Under the pieces are notes generated by a model that searched no databases, had not been told where the DNA came from, and saw only the letters and a program-made list of their open reading frames with translations. Below are positions 9,919 to 18,048 of a stretch of DNA of 64,000 nt, in pieces (within the stretch, counting starts at the first letter, position 1; each line of letters starts with the position of its first letter). This DNA is from Serratia entomophila. GTDB lineage: Bacteria > Pseudomonadota > Gammaproteobacteria > Enterobacterales > Enterobacteriaceae. The DNA lies in contig NZ_CP082787.1 in assembly GCF_021462285.1 (NCBI RefSeq), positions 434,001-498,000 of the forward strand, given 5' to 3'. The position numbers and the translations under genes were made by a program.

Positions 9919-10443
9919 ATGTCACGCATTTTAGTGTTAACCGCCCACCGCACGCCCGACGAGTCGCGCATTAACCAGGCGCTGATCGAGGCGCTGCGCC
10001 CGCTGCCGAACGTTACCCTGCATGAGCTGATCCGCGCTTACCCGGATTACCGCATCGACGTGGCGCGCGAGCAGGAACTGCTGGAGGCCCATGACGCGGT
10101 AGTGATGATGTTCCCGTTCTACTGGTACAGCTCACCGGCGATCCTCAGCGAATGGCAGGACGCGGTATTAACCTACGGTTTCGCCTACGGCAGCGAAGGC
10201 ACCCGGCTGCACGGCAAACCGCTGCAGCTGGTGGTGAGCACCGGCGGCAACGCGCAGGCCTATACGCCGGAAGGTTACAACCGCTATCCGGTCACGGATC
10301 TGCTGCGCCCATTCAATGCCATGGCCAACCTGACCGGCATGGATTACCTGCCGCCGCATTTGGTGCAAGGGGTGTTTGACATGAGCGATGAACGGCTGGC
10401 GCAAGAGGCCGCCGGCGTAGTGCAACTGCTGCAAAAATTGTAG
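9919..10443 (+). CDS. Flavodoxin-fold NAD(P)H oxidoreductase (KefF/MdaB-like)
   Basis: 174 residues. SRILVLTAHRTPDESRINQAL is the FMN-phosphate loop strand, FPFYWYSSPAILSEWQD is the characteristic YWYSxPAxLKxWxD-type motif, and STGGNAQAY is the second flavin loop. The family reduces quinones or electrophiles with NAD(P)H and FMN or FAD, and includes KefF, the ancillary subunit of a potassium efflux system. No kefC gene is adjacent, so it probably acts alone. A GC-rich hairpin (GGGCGCAGC and its complement, 10443-10465) follows the stop, between it and convergent treC. Confidence 0.87.
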   Translation: MSRILVLTAHRTPDESRINQALIEALRPLPNVTLHELIRAYPDYRIDVAREQELLEAHDAVVMMFPFYWYSSPAILSEWQDAVLTYGFAYGSEGTRLHGKPLQLVVSTGGNAQAYTPEGYNRYPVTDLLRPFNAMANLTGMDYLPPHLVQGVFDMSDERLAQEAAGVVQLLQKL

Positions 10444-10478
10444 GGCGCAGCGGGGGGCTGCGCCCGTGGGGGAAGGCT

Positions 10479-12143
10479 TTAGTCTTCCAGCAGCCACCAT
10501 ACCGCTTCGAACGGCTGCAGAGTAAGCGCCTGCGGTTGGTCCGCCGCATCGGCGTAGTTGCTCATCAGCGGGCGCCACTGGGCGGAAGGCTCCACGCCTT
10601 CCGCGCCCCAGGCCTGCGGTTCGCGGCTGAGGTTGGCCACCACCAGCAGGCGCTGGCCGTTCCAGCTGCGCTGGTAGCACCACAGCGCCGGGTGCGACGG
10701 CGCCAGATCCTGATAGTCGCCGTGGGTCAGCAGCGGGTACTGCTTGCGCAGGGTGATCAGCTGGCGGTAGGCGTAAAATACCGAGTCCAGATCGGCCAAC
10801 GCCGCTTCGGCGTTGATCTGCGGATAGTTTTCCGCGCAGCCTAGCCAGGGCGTGCCCTGAGTGAAACCGGCGTTGGCCGCCGCGCTCCACTGCATCGGCG
10901 TGCGGCCGTTGTCGCGCGATTTGCTGGCCAGGATCGCCAGCAGCTCGGCGTCGCTTTTGCCCTGGGCGCTCAGCTCGGCGTACATATTCAGGCTTTCCAC
11001 ATCGCGATACTGGCCGATGTCGCGGAAGCCCGGGTTGGTCATGCCGATCTCTTCCCCCTGATAGATATACGGCGTGCCCTGCATGCCGTGCAGCACCATC
11101 GCCAGCATTTTGGCGGCCGGCACCCGCAGCTCGCCTTCGTCGCCGAAGCGGGAAACGATGCGCGGCTGATCGTGGTTACACCAGAACAGCGCGTTCCAGG
11201 CGCGGCCGTGCATGCCTTGCTGCCAGTGGCGGAAAATCTGCTTCAGCTCCACGTAGTCCGGCGCCGCCAGCGTCCATTTTTCTCCGCCGGCGTAGTCCAC
11301 CTTCAGGTGGTGGAAGTTGAAGGTCATCGACAGCTCCTCACCGCTCTGCGCCGCATATTGTTGGCAATGCGCCAGCGTGGTGGAGGACATCTCGCCCACG
11401 GTCATCAGGCCGCGCGGTTGGAACACCTCGCGGCTCATCTCCTGCAGGAATTCGTGAATGCGCGGGCCGTCGGTATAGAAGCGGCGGCCGTCGCCCTGGC
11501 TGTCTGACGGGAAATCCTGCCGTTTGGAGACCAGGTTGATCACGTCGAGGCGCAGACCGTCAACGCCCTTGTCGGCCCAGAACTGGCAGACCTTCTTCAG
11601 CTCCTCGCGTACCGGCGGATGCTCCCAGTTCAGGTCTGCCTGCTCGGTGGCGAACAGGTGCAGGTAGTACTGGCCGCTGTCGGCATGCCACTGCCAGGCG
11701 TTGCCGCCGAACTTGGAGCGCCAGTTGTTCGGCGGGGCATCGCCTTCGCCGTCGCGCCAGACATAGAACTGGCGATAAGGGCTGTTGCGGTCCTGCGCGG
11801 CCTGGAACCAAGGGTGTTCGGTAGAGGTGTGGTTGAACACCATGTCCATCACGATGCGGATGCCGCGCTGGTGGGCGGCGGCGATCAGATTGTCGAAATC
11901 CGCCATGGTGCCGTAGGCCGGGTCGATGGCGCAGTAGTCCGCCACGTCATAGCCGTTGTCCACCTGCGGCGAGACATACACCGGCGTCAGCCAGATGGCG
12001 TCGACGCCCAGCTCATGCAGATAGTCCAGCCGCCGGGTGACGCCGGCCAGATCGCCGTAGCCGTTGCCGGTGCTGTCCTGAAAGCTCTTCGGATAGATTT
12101 GGTAGATGACGCCGTTCTGCCACCAGGGGATTGGGTTACTCAT
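10479..12143 (-). CDS. treC: TreC, trehalose-6-phosphate hydrolase
   Basis: 554 residues (E. coli 551), GH13 family. It splits trehalose 6-phosphate, delivered by the TreB PTS, into glucose and glucose 6-phosphate in the cytosol. GH13 landmarks are visible: DMVFNHTS (region I), GLRLDVINLVSK (region II, catalytic Asp), VGEMSST (region III, catalytic Glu) and NHDQPRI (region IV). I chose the ATG at 12143 (MSNPIPWWQNGVIYQIYPKSF) with AGGTATCC upstream, although the frame is open further. It follows treB in the same direction, separated by a shortened ERIC. Confidence 0.96.
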   Translation of the reverse strand: MSNPIPWWQNGVIYQIYPKSFQDSTGNGYGDLAGVTRRLDYLHELGVDAIWLTPVYVSPQVDNGYDVADYCAIDPAYGTMADFDNLIAAAHQRGIRIVMDMVFNHTSTEHPWFQAAQDRNSPYRQFYVWRDGEGDAPPNNWRSKFGGNAWQWHADSGQYYLHLFATEQADLNWEHPPVREELKKVCQFWADKGVDGLRLDVINLVSKRQDFPSDSQGDGRRFYTDGPRIHEFLQEMSREVFQPRGLMTVGEMSSTTLAHCQQYAAQSGEELSMTFNFHHLKVDYAGGEKWTLAAPDYVELKQIFRHWQQGMHGRAWNALFWCNHDQPRIVSRFGDEGELRVPAAKMLAMVLHGMQGTPYIYQGEEIGMTNPGFRDIGQYRDVESLNMYAELSAQGKSDAELLAILASKSRDNGRTPMQWSAAANAGFTQGTPWLGCAENYPQINAEAALADLDSVFYAYRQLITLRKQYPLLTHGDYQDLAPSHPALWCYQRSWNGQRLLVVANLSREPQAWGAEGVEPSAQWRPLMSNYADAADQPQALTLQPFEAVWWLLED

Positions 12144-12176
12144 AACTGGATACCTTTGAATCGTGACAACGGGCCG

Positions 12177-12233
12177 TACCCCTTCATCTTTCAAACCGCG
12201 GCGCGCTTGCCGCGGCCTGAAAGCTATAGGGTA
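12177..12233. repeat. Internally deleted ERIC element between treB and treC
   Basis: 57 bp keeping both ERIC ends (TACCCCTTCATCTTTCAAACCGCGG on the left and a complementary CCGCGGCCTGAAAGCTATAGGGTA on the right) but lacking the core. The arms pair almost perfectly, giving a long RNA hairpin inside the treB-treC transcript. Confidence 0.7.
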
Positions 12234-12263
12234 TTTCCAGCCCCTACATTCATATCGCGTAAA

Positions 12264-13679
12264 TTAAACCGGCAGCTCGCCGCGGGCGGCTTTGCGCTTG
12301 TAGACCATGATGGTCAGCAGCATTGGGATCACCACCGCCACCAGGATAGCCAGCGAGTAAATCAGCCAGAACTGCGGCTTGATCGACAGGATGCCCGGCA
12401 GGCCGCCGACGCCGATGCCGTTGGCCATCACGCCGTCCAGGCCGCAGATCAGGCCGGCGAAGGCCGAGCCGATCATCGCGCACAGCATCGGGAAGCGGTA
12501 TTTCAGGTTGATGCCGTACATCGCCGGTTCGGTCACGCCGAGGTAGGCGGAGATCGCCGCCGGCACCGAAATCTCGCGCTCGTTGGCTTTGCGGCTGATG
12601 ATGATGATGCCCAGCACCGCCGAGGCCTGCGCGATGTTGGAGAGCGCAATCAGCGGCCACACCGGGGTGCCGCCCATGCTCTGGATCATCTGCATGTCGA
12701 TGGCCAGGGTGGTCTGATGCACGCCGGTGATCACCAGCGGCGCATACAGGAAGCCGAACAGCGCGGCGCCGATCGGCGCGAAGCTGCCGGTCATCACCGC
12801 TTTCACCGCCCAGGCCACGCCGTCGCCGATCATGCGGCCGAACGGCCCGATCAGCGCGTGCGCCAGGAACACCGCCAGCAGCAGGGACACCACCGGCACC
12901 ACTACCAGATACAGGTAGTCGGGCACGATCTTTTTCAGCCGGGTCTCAATCCAACCCAGCGCCATGCCGGCCAGCATGGACGGGATCACCTGCGCCTGAT
13001 AGCCGACTTTCTGAATGGCGAACCAGCCGAAGTTCCACACTTCCGGGATCTGCTGGCCGAGCTGATAGGAGTTCATCAGCTGCGGCGACACCAGGGTCAC
13101 GCCCAGCACGATGCCGAGCACCGGCGTGCCGCCCATTTTCTTCACCGTCGACCAGCAAATGGCCACCGGCAGGAACATGAAGATCGCTTCGCCGAGCAGC
13201 CACAGGAAGTCGTAGATGGTTTTCCACGCCGGGTGCATCTGCGCCAGCGTTTGGCCGCCGGACATCGGAATGTCGCCGATCACGTTGCGGAAGCCGAGGA
13301 TCAGACCGCCGCTGATCAGCGCCGGCAGCAGCGGGAAGAAGATTTCGGCGAAGTGGGCGATGGCGCGCTCGCTCCAGGTCATATTCTGACGCGCGGCGAC
13401 CTTGGCCTGTTCCTTGTCGGCCTCGTTGAGGCCGGTGGTGGCGATCAGCGCCTGGTAGTAATCGCCGACCTCGGGGCCGATCACCACCTGGAACTGCCCG
13501 GCGTTGGTGAAGCAGCCTTTGACCATCGGCAGCTCTTCAATTTCTTTCGGTTTCGCCTTATTGGGATCGTTAAGGACGAAACGTAATCGGGTAATACAAT
13601 GGCTGACGGTGGCGATATTCTCGCGGCCGCCGACCAAAACAATCAGGCGATCAATGTCCTGCTGTTTTACTTTGCTCAT
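12264..13679 (-). CDS. treB: TreB, PTS trehalose-specific EIIBC
   Basis: 471 residues (E. coli 473). The N-terminal IIB domain carries the phosphorylated cysteine in SHCITRLRF (C28); the remaining part is the glucose-family IIC membrane domain with the GVTEPAMYG motif. It imports trehalose as trehalose 6-phosphate and needs a IIA-Glc partner encoded elsewhere. It is read with treC, and the treR gene lies upstream in the same direction. A palindromic TreR operator is in the promoter region at 13764. Confidence 0.96.
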   Translation of the reverse strand: MSKVKQQDIDRLIVLVGGRENIATVSHCITRLRFVLNDPNKAKPKEIEELPMVKGCFTNAGQFQVVIGPEVGDYYQALIATTGLNEADKEQAKVAARQNMTWSERAIAHFAEIFFPLLPALISGGLILGFRNVIGDIPMSGGQTLAQMHPAWKTIYDFLWLLGEAIFMFLPVAICWSTVKKMGGTPVLGIVLGVTLVSPQLMNSYQLGQQIPEVWNFGWFAIQKVGYQAQVIPSMLAGMALGWIETRLKKIVPDYLYLVVVPVVSLLLAVFLAHALIGPFGRMIGDGVAWAVKAVMTGSFAPIGAALFGFLYAPLVITGVHQTTLAIDMQMIQSMGGTPVWPLIALSNIAQASAVLGIIIISRKANEREISVPAAISAYLGVTEPAMYGINLKYRFPMLCAMIGSAFAGLICGLDGVMANGIGVGGLPGILSIKPQFWLIYSLAILVAVVIPMLLTIMVYKRKAARGELPV

Positions 13680-13763
13680 TATTGGATACCTTTATTGGCT
13701 AACGCGCAGAGGTGTTGACTGAGTAATGATCAAAGCTTAGTCATTCGGCTTTTTTTATGGAAT

Positions 13764-13775
13764 GGGAACGTTCCC
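13764..13775. promoter_or_regulatory. TreR operator upstream of treB
   Basis: Perfect 12-bp palindrome GGGAACGTTCCC between treR and treB, of the LacI-family type expected for TreR. It sits about 85 bases before the treB start, in the 143-base gap. Confidence 0.75.
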
Positions 13776-13822
13776 GGTTTGGGGCGAGGATCACAAAATG
13801 ACAAAATATGTGCATTTTTCAC

Positions 13823-14770
13823 TCAGGAAAGTTTGCTGGGCACCAGGATGCGCCGAATGCCTTGCTCGCCGCTGAGCTGAGCCAGCAGCTGCTGCGCCGC
13901 CTGCAGGCCGGCGCTGCCGTAGCCGAATTCGACCGACAGGGTTTCGGGGAACAGGAAGCTGAGCAGCGGGGTGTTGCCGATGGCGCATACCTGAATGCGC
14001 TGCGCAGGCTGCTGTTGCAGGTATTTGATAGCGCCCAGGGCGATGCTGTCGGAGGCGCAGATCAGCGCGCTGGTTTGCGGGTCAATCACCTCGGCGGCGC
14101 GCTGGAAGCCGCTCTGGTAATTCAGTTCGCCCAGGGCCGCGCGCGGTGTCAGCTGCAGGCGCTCGCAGGCGGCGAGATAGGCCTGATAGCGGCGCTGGCC
14201 GGTGGTGGCGTCGCTCAGCTGCACGCCAAGGTAGCTGATATGCCGATGCCCCTGCCGATGCAGGCGGTCCATCAGCAGGTTGACCGCGCCGGCGTCGTCG
14301 TAGCAAACGGAAGAAAAGCCGTCGTACTCGCGCACCATCACCACCATTTTTTCCCGCCATGGCTTGAGCATCGCCGCGCTCAGCCCGGTGAAGCCGAACA
14401 GGATCACCCCGTCGACGTTGCGCTGCTGCAGCACGTGCAGATGTTCCTGCACCAGACGGGTTTCGAACTGGCTCTCCATCACGATCGGGTCGAAGCCCTG
14501 CTGATACAGCAGCGGCAGCATGGTGCGCACCGCCTGATTTTCAGACGGCGAATCGAGGCGCGAAACGATAATGCCCACGACCTTGTCGCTTTGGCCGCGC
14601 ATGGCGCGCGCCGACTTGGAGGGCGTAAACCCCTGCTGACGGATCACCGCCTCCACCCGTTCGCGGGTCTGCGGGCTCACGCTGCCTTCGTTGTTCAACA
14701 CGCGCGATACGGTGGATTTTCCTACGCCGCTCAGGCGTGCGATGTCCTTGATGGTCAGCCGGTTTTGCAT
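13823..14770 (-). CDS. treR: TreR, trehalose operon repressor (LacI family)
   Basis: 315 residues, exactly the E. coli length. The N-terminus IKDIARLSGVGKSTVSRVLNNEG is a LacI-type helix-turn-helix; the rest is the sugar-binding core. In E. coli trehalose 6-phosphate is the inducer and trehalose counteracts it. It lies upstream of treB in the same direction, and back to back with the mgtA promoter, the order seen in E. coli. Confidence 0.95.
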   Translation of the reverse strand: MQNRLTIKDIARLSGVGKSTVSRVLNNEGSVSPQTRERVEAVIRQQGFTPSKSARAMRGQSDKVVGIIVSRLDSPSENQAVRTMLPLLYQQGFDPIVMESQFETRLVQEHLHVLQQRNVDGVILFGFTGLSAAMLKPWREKMVVMVREYDGFSSVCYDDAGAVNLLMDRLHRQGHRHISYLGVQLSDATTGQRRYQAYLAACERLQLTPRAALGELNYQSGFQRAAEVIDPQTSALICASDSIALGAIKYLQQQPAQRIQVCAIGNTPLLSFLFPETLSVEFGYGSAGLQAAQQLLAQLSGEQGIRRILVPSKLS

Positions 14771-14805
14771 GGTTTACATTTCGTTGAGGTTAACAGGCGT
14801 AAACT
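14771..14805 (+). promoter_or_regulatory. PhoP-box-like promoter of mgtL-mgtA
   Basis: GGTTTA (14771-14776) and CGTTGA (14782-14787) form a direct repeat with 11-bp periodicity, as in PhoP boxes. Twelve bases downstream is TAAACT (14800-14805), a fair -10 element at the spacing typical for PhoP-activated promoters. Transcription would start near 14812. The second half-site is degenerate, so this is a prediction. Confidence 0.6.
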
Positions 14806-14811
14806 TGCCGC

Positions 14812-15186
14812 CTGTGATTAATGCTCGTCAGCATAGCCTATTTTCCCCCTGGGATCTTGATGCAATGCGGCGATTGCGGCACTGCGCTGAACGGCCGCTC
14901 TTGTCGTTCGATCTTTTCATTTACCGGAGGTTATCCCCCATATGGACCCCGATCCGACCGCTTTAGACACTCACTCGGTTTACCGGTAAAACCTCTCCGC
15001 CTGGCGCTGCTGTTTTACCGGTGATGTAAACGGTAACCGGTAGCGCGCGCTCTGTCGTTCGCTCCTGCTGTTATGAAAAAAGATAAGGATCTGCTCCCGC
15101 AGCGGTTTTTGGCGCGTCCAAAACCCGGCCCGGGCGATCCCGCGTTCACCCGCCGCCGTGAGGCGCCGGGCGACGAGGTGCGAATA
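14812..15186 (+). promoter_or_regulatory. mgtA 5' leader (Mg2+/proline-responsive region)
   Basis: A long leader of about 375 bases separates the predicted start site from mgtA. In Salmonella and E. coli this leader senses Mg2+ and proline supply through translation of mgtL and Rho-dependent termination. Here it includes mgtL (14942-14989) and then about 200 bases without another convincing gene. The frame of mgtA stays open back to 15073, but no suitable ribosome site precedes that ATG. Confidence 0.65.
14942..14989 (+). CDS. mgtL: MgtL leader peptide
   Basis: A 15-residue frame, MDPDPTALDTHSVYR, preceded by GGAGG about 11 bases upstream. It matches the start of the enterobacterial MgtL peptide (MEPDPTPLP...) and keeps the acidic-proline pattern DPDP, which destabilises translating ribosomes at low Mg2+ and thereby lets RNA polymerase continue into mgtA. 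The later proline codons of the Salmonella peptide are absent, and the C-terminal part is unrelated. Its position inside the mgtA leader makes the call convincing. Confidence 0.82.
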   Translation: MDPDPTALDTHSVYR

Positions 15187-17895
15187 ATGAAACTTAAAAA
15201 ACTTCCCCGTCAGCTGCTGGGCCTGCTCAGCCGCAACCTGCCGCGCCGCCTGGTGCGGCGCGACAGCCTGCTCGATGGCGTCAGCGGCGCGGCGCAGGCG
15301 ATGCCGGCCGGCCTGGCGCAACAGCGTCTGGAATGCGCCGCCGCCGATGCCATGGCGCTGTATGAGCGTTTTCACAGCCATCCGGAAGGTATCACCGCCG
15401 ATGAGGCGGAACGGGTGCGCCGGCGCTGCGGCGAAAACGTCATCGACGATCAGCAGCAAGAGGCCTGGTGGCAGCACCTGTGGCACTGCTATCGCAACCC
15501 GTTCAACCTGCTGCTGACCGCGCTCGGCATGATCTCCTACGCCACCGAAGATCTGACCGGCGCGCTGGTGATCGCGCTGATGGTGGCGATCTCCACGCTG
15601 CTGAACTTCATTCAGGAGGCGCGCTCCAACCGGGCGGCGGATGCGCTGAAGGCGATGGTCAGCAATACCGCCACGGTTTACCGCAGCGATGCGCTCACCG
15701 GCAAAAGCGATCATGTTGAGCTGCCGATCGCGCAGCTGGTGCCGGGCGACATCGTCAAGCTGGCGGCCGGCGACATGATCCCGGCGGATCTGCGCGTGCT
15801 GTCGGCCAAGGATCTGTTTATCAGCCAGGCCGCGCTGACCGGCGAATCCCTGCCGGTGGAGAAGGCCGCCGCGCCGGGTGAGCGGGCGGAGGATCCGCTC
15901 GACTGCCGCAACCTGTGCTTTATGGGCACCAACGTGGTAAGCGGCACCGCGCTGGCGATGGTGATCGGCACCGGCGGCGGCACCTACTTCGGCCAGCTGG
16001 CGCAGCGCGTCACCAGCCAGGACGAGCAGCCGAACGCCTTCCAGACCGGCATCAGCAAGGTCAGCTGGCTGCTGATCCGTTTTATGCTGGTGATGACCCC
16101 GATCGTGCTGCTGATCAACGGCTACACCAAGGGCGACTGGTGGGAGGCGGCGCTGTTTGCGCTGTCGGTGGCGGTCGGGCTGACGCCGGAAATGCTGCCG
16201 ATGATCGTCACCTCGACGCTGGCCAAAGGGGCGGTGAAGCTGTCGCGCCAGAAGGTGATCGTCAAACGGCTGGACGCCATCCAGAATTTCGGCGCCATGG
16301 ACATCCTGTGCACCGATAAAACCGGCACCCTGACCCAGGACAAAATCGTGCTGGAGCGCCATACCGACGCGTTCGGCGCCGGCAGCGAGCGGGTGCTGCG
16401 CTATGCCTGGCTTAACAGCTTCTACCAGACCGGGCTGAAAAACCTGCTCGACGTGGCGGTGCTGAGCTGCGCGGAGCAAAACCGCCAGCCGGAGGCGCTG
16501 CAGCAATACCGTAAAGTGGATGAGATCCCGTTTGATTTCGAGCGCCGCCGCATGTCGGTGGTGGTGGCCAGGGACAACGACTATCACGAGCTGGTGTGCA
16601 AGGGCGCGCTGGAGGAAATGCTGGCGATCTGCAGCCACGTACGGCAGGGCGATGAGGTTCACCCGCTCAGCGAGGCGCTGCTGGCGCGCATTCGCCGCAT
16701 TACCGACGATCTCAATCAGCAGGGGCTGCGGGTGGTGGCGGTGGCCAACAAGATCCTGCCGGCGCAGGCGCATGAATACGGCGTGGCGGATGAGTCGGAT
16801 CTGATCCTCGAAGGTTACGTCGCCTTCCTCGATCCGCCCAAAGAGAGCACCGCGCCGGCGCTGGCGGCGCTGAAGCAAAACGGCATCCGGGTGAAGATCC
16901 TCACCGGCGACAACGAGCTGGTGGCCGCCAAGGTGTGCCGCGACGTCGGGCTGGAGGCGGATCATCTGCTGCGCGGGCCGGAAATCGACCAGATGAGCGA
17001 TGAGCAACTGGCGCAGGCGGCGGCGCACACCACGGTGTTCGCCAAGCTGACGCCGCTGCACAAGGAACGCATCGTTAAACTGCTGCGCAGCCAGGGGCAC
17101 GTGGTGGGCTTTATGGGCGACGGCATCAACGACGCGCCGGCGCTGCGCGCGGCCGATATCGGCATCTCCGTCGACTCGGCGGTGGACATCGCCAAGGAAG
17201 CGGCGGACATCATCCTGCTGGAAAAAAGCCTGATGGTGCTGGAACAGGGGGTGATCGAAGGGCGCCGCACCTTCGCCAACATGCTGAAGTACATCAAGAT
17301 GACTGCCAGCTCCAACTTCGGCAACGTGTTCAGCGTGCTGATCGCCAGCGCCTTCCTGCCGTTCCTGCCGATGTTGCCGCTGCACCTGCTGATCCAGAAC
17401 CTGATGTACGATATTTCGCAGATCGCCATCCCGTTCGACAACGTCGACGACGATCAGATAACCCGGCCGCAGCGCTGGAACTCCGGCGATATTGGGCGCT
17501 TTATGGTGTTCTTCGGGCCGATCAGTTCGATCTTCGACGTGCTGACCTTCAGCCTGATGTGGTGGGTGTTCAAGGCCAATACGCCGGAAATGCAGACGCT
17601 GTTCCAGTCCGGCTGGTTCGTGGAAGGGCTGCTGTCGCAGACGCTGATCGTGCACATGATCCGCACGCGCAAAATTCCGTTTATCCAGAGCCGCCCGTCC
17701 TGGCCGCTGTGCATCATGACCCTGGCGGTGATCGTGACCGGCATCGGTCTGGTGTTCTCGCCGCTGGCCGGCTTCCTGCAGCTGCAGGCGTTGCCGCTCG
17801 GCTACTTCCCGTGGCTGGCGCTGATCCTGACCGGCTACATGGTGCTGACCCAGTGCGTGAAGGGCTGGTTCGTGCGCCGCTACGGCTGGCAATAA
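15187..17895 (+). CDS. mgtA: MgtA, P-type Mg2+ transporting ATPase
   Basis: 902 residues (E. coli 898). P3B-type ATPase of the inner membrane importing Mg2+. Visible motifs: TGESLPVE (actuator domain), the phosphorylated aspartate in DKTGTLTQD (D377), KGALEEML in the nucleotide domain, and MGDGINDAPALRAADIGISVD. Hydrophobic pairs precede and follow the catalytic domains and at least six segments fill the C-terminal third. The start MKLKKLPRQ at 15187 has GAGGTG 7 bases upstream and matches the family length. Transcription is probably PhoP-driven with mgtL attenuation. Confidence 0.96.
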   Translation: MKLKKLPRQLLGLLSRNLPRRLVRRDSLLDGVSGAAQAMPAGLAQQRLECAAADAMALYERFHSHPEGITADEAERVRRRCGENVIDDQQQEAWWQHLWHCYRNPFNLLLTALGMISYATEDLTGALVIALMVAISTLLNFIQEARSNRAADALKAMVSNTATVYRSDALTGKSDHVELPIAQLVPGDIVKLAAGDMIPADLRVLSAKDLFISQAALTGESLPVEKAAAPGERAEDPLDCRNLCFMGTNVVSGTALAMVIGTGGGTYFGQLAQRVTSQDEQPNAFQTGISKVSWLLIRFMLVMTPIVLLINGYTKGDWWEAALFALSVAVGLTPEMLPMIVTSTLAKGAVKLSRQKVIVKRLDAIQNFGAMDILCTDKTGTLTQDKIVLERHTDAFGAGSERVLRYAWLNSFYQTGLKNLLDVAVLSCAEQNRQPEALQQYRKVDEIPFDFERRRMSVVVARDNDYHELVCKGALEEMLAICSHVRQGDEVHPLSEALLARIRRITDDLNQQGLRVVAVANKILPAQAHEYGVADESDLILEGYVAFLDPPKESTAPALAALKQNGIRVKILTGDNELVAAKVCRDVGLEADHLLRGPEIDQMSDEQLAQAAAHTTVFAKLTPLHKERIVKLLRSQGHVVGFMGDGINDAPALRAADIGISVDSAVDIAKEAADIILLEKSLMVLEQGVIEGRRTFANMLKYIKMTASSNFGNVFSVLIASAFLPFLPMLPLHLLIQNLMYDISQIAIPFDNVDDDQITRPQRWNSGDIGRFMVFFGPISSIFDVLTFSLMWWVFKANTPEMQTLFQSGWFVEGLLSQTLIVHMIRTRKIPFIQSRPSWPLCIMTLAVIVTGIGLVFSPLAGFLQLQALPLGYFPWLALILTGYMVLTQCVKGWFVRRYGWQ

Positions 17896-17901
17896 TCTCC
17901 G

Positions 17902-17929
17902 CGCCCCTCTTCTGCACGCAAGAGGGGCG
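17902..17929 (+). terminator. Hairpin after mgtA
   Basis: Perfect 10-bp stem, CGCCCCTCTT (17902-17911) and AAGAGGGGCG (17920-17929), starting seven bases after the mgtA stop. The following bases ATTGTG give only a poor T-run. Confidence 0.6.
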
Positions 17930-18048
17930 ATTGTGATCCAGCCCGCTTTTTCACCGCCGCAGTTGGACATCGGTTTTATCCTCAGTCTTTATCTACAGCG
18001 TTCACCTTCGCTGTTGATATTGATATTTTTTCCTCTGAGGAATTTCCG

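Noticed and set aside
13780..13800. CRP site near treB
   Set aside because: One half (TGTGA on the minus strand) is present but the second half is poor, so I did not list it.
15073..15186. N-terminal extension of MgtA from the ATG at 15073
   Set aside because: The frame is open, but the extension is not conserved, lacks a ribosome site, and the ATG at 15187 has one and matches the family length.
14980..17970. A 996-codon open frame antisense to mgtA
   Set aside because: It mirrors the mgtA gene on the opposite strand; the predicted protein is rich in His, Gln and Arg with no domain, as expected for the antisense frame of a GC-rich gene.
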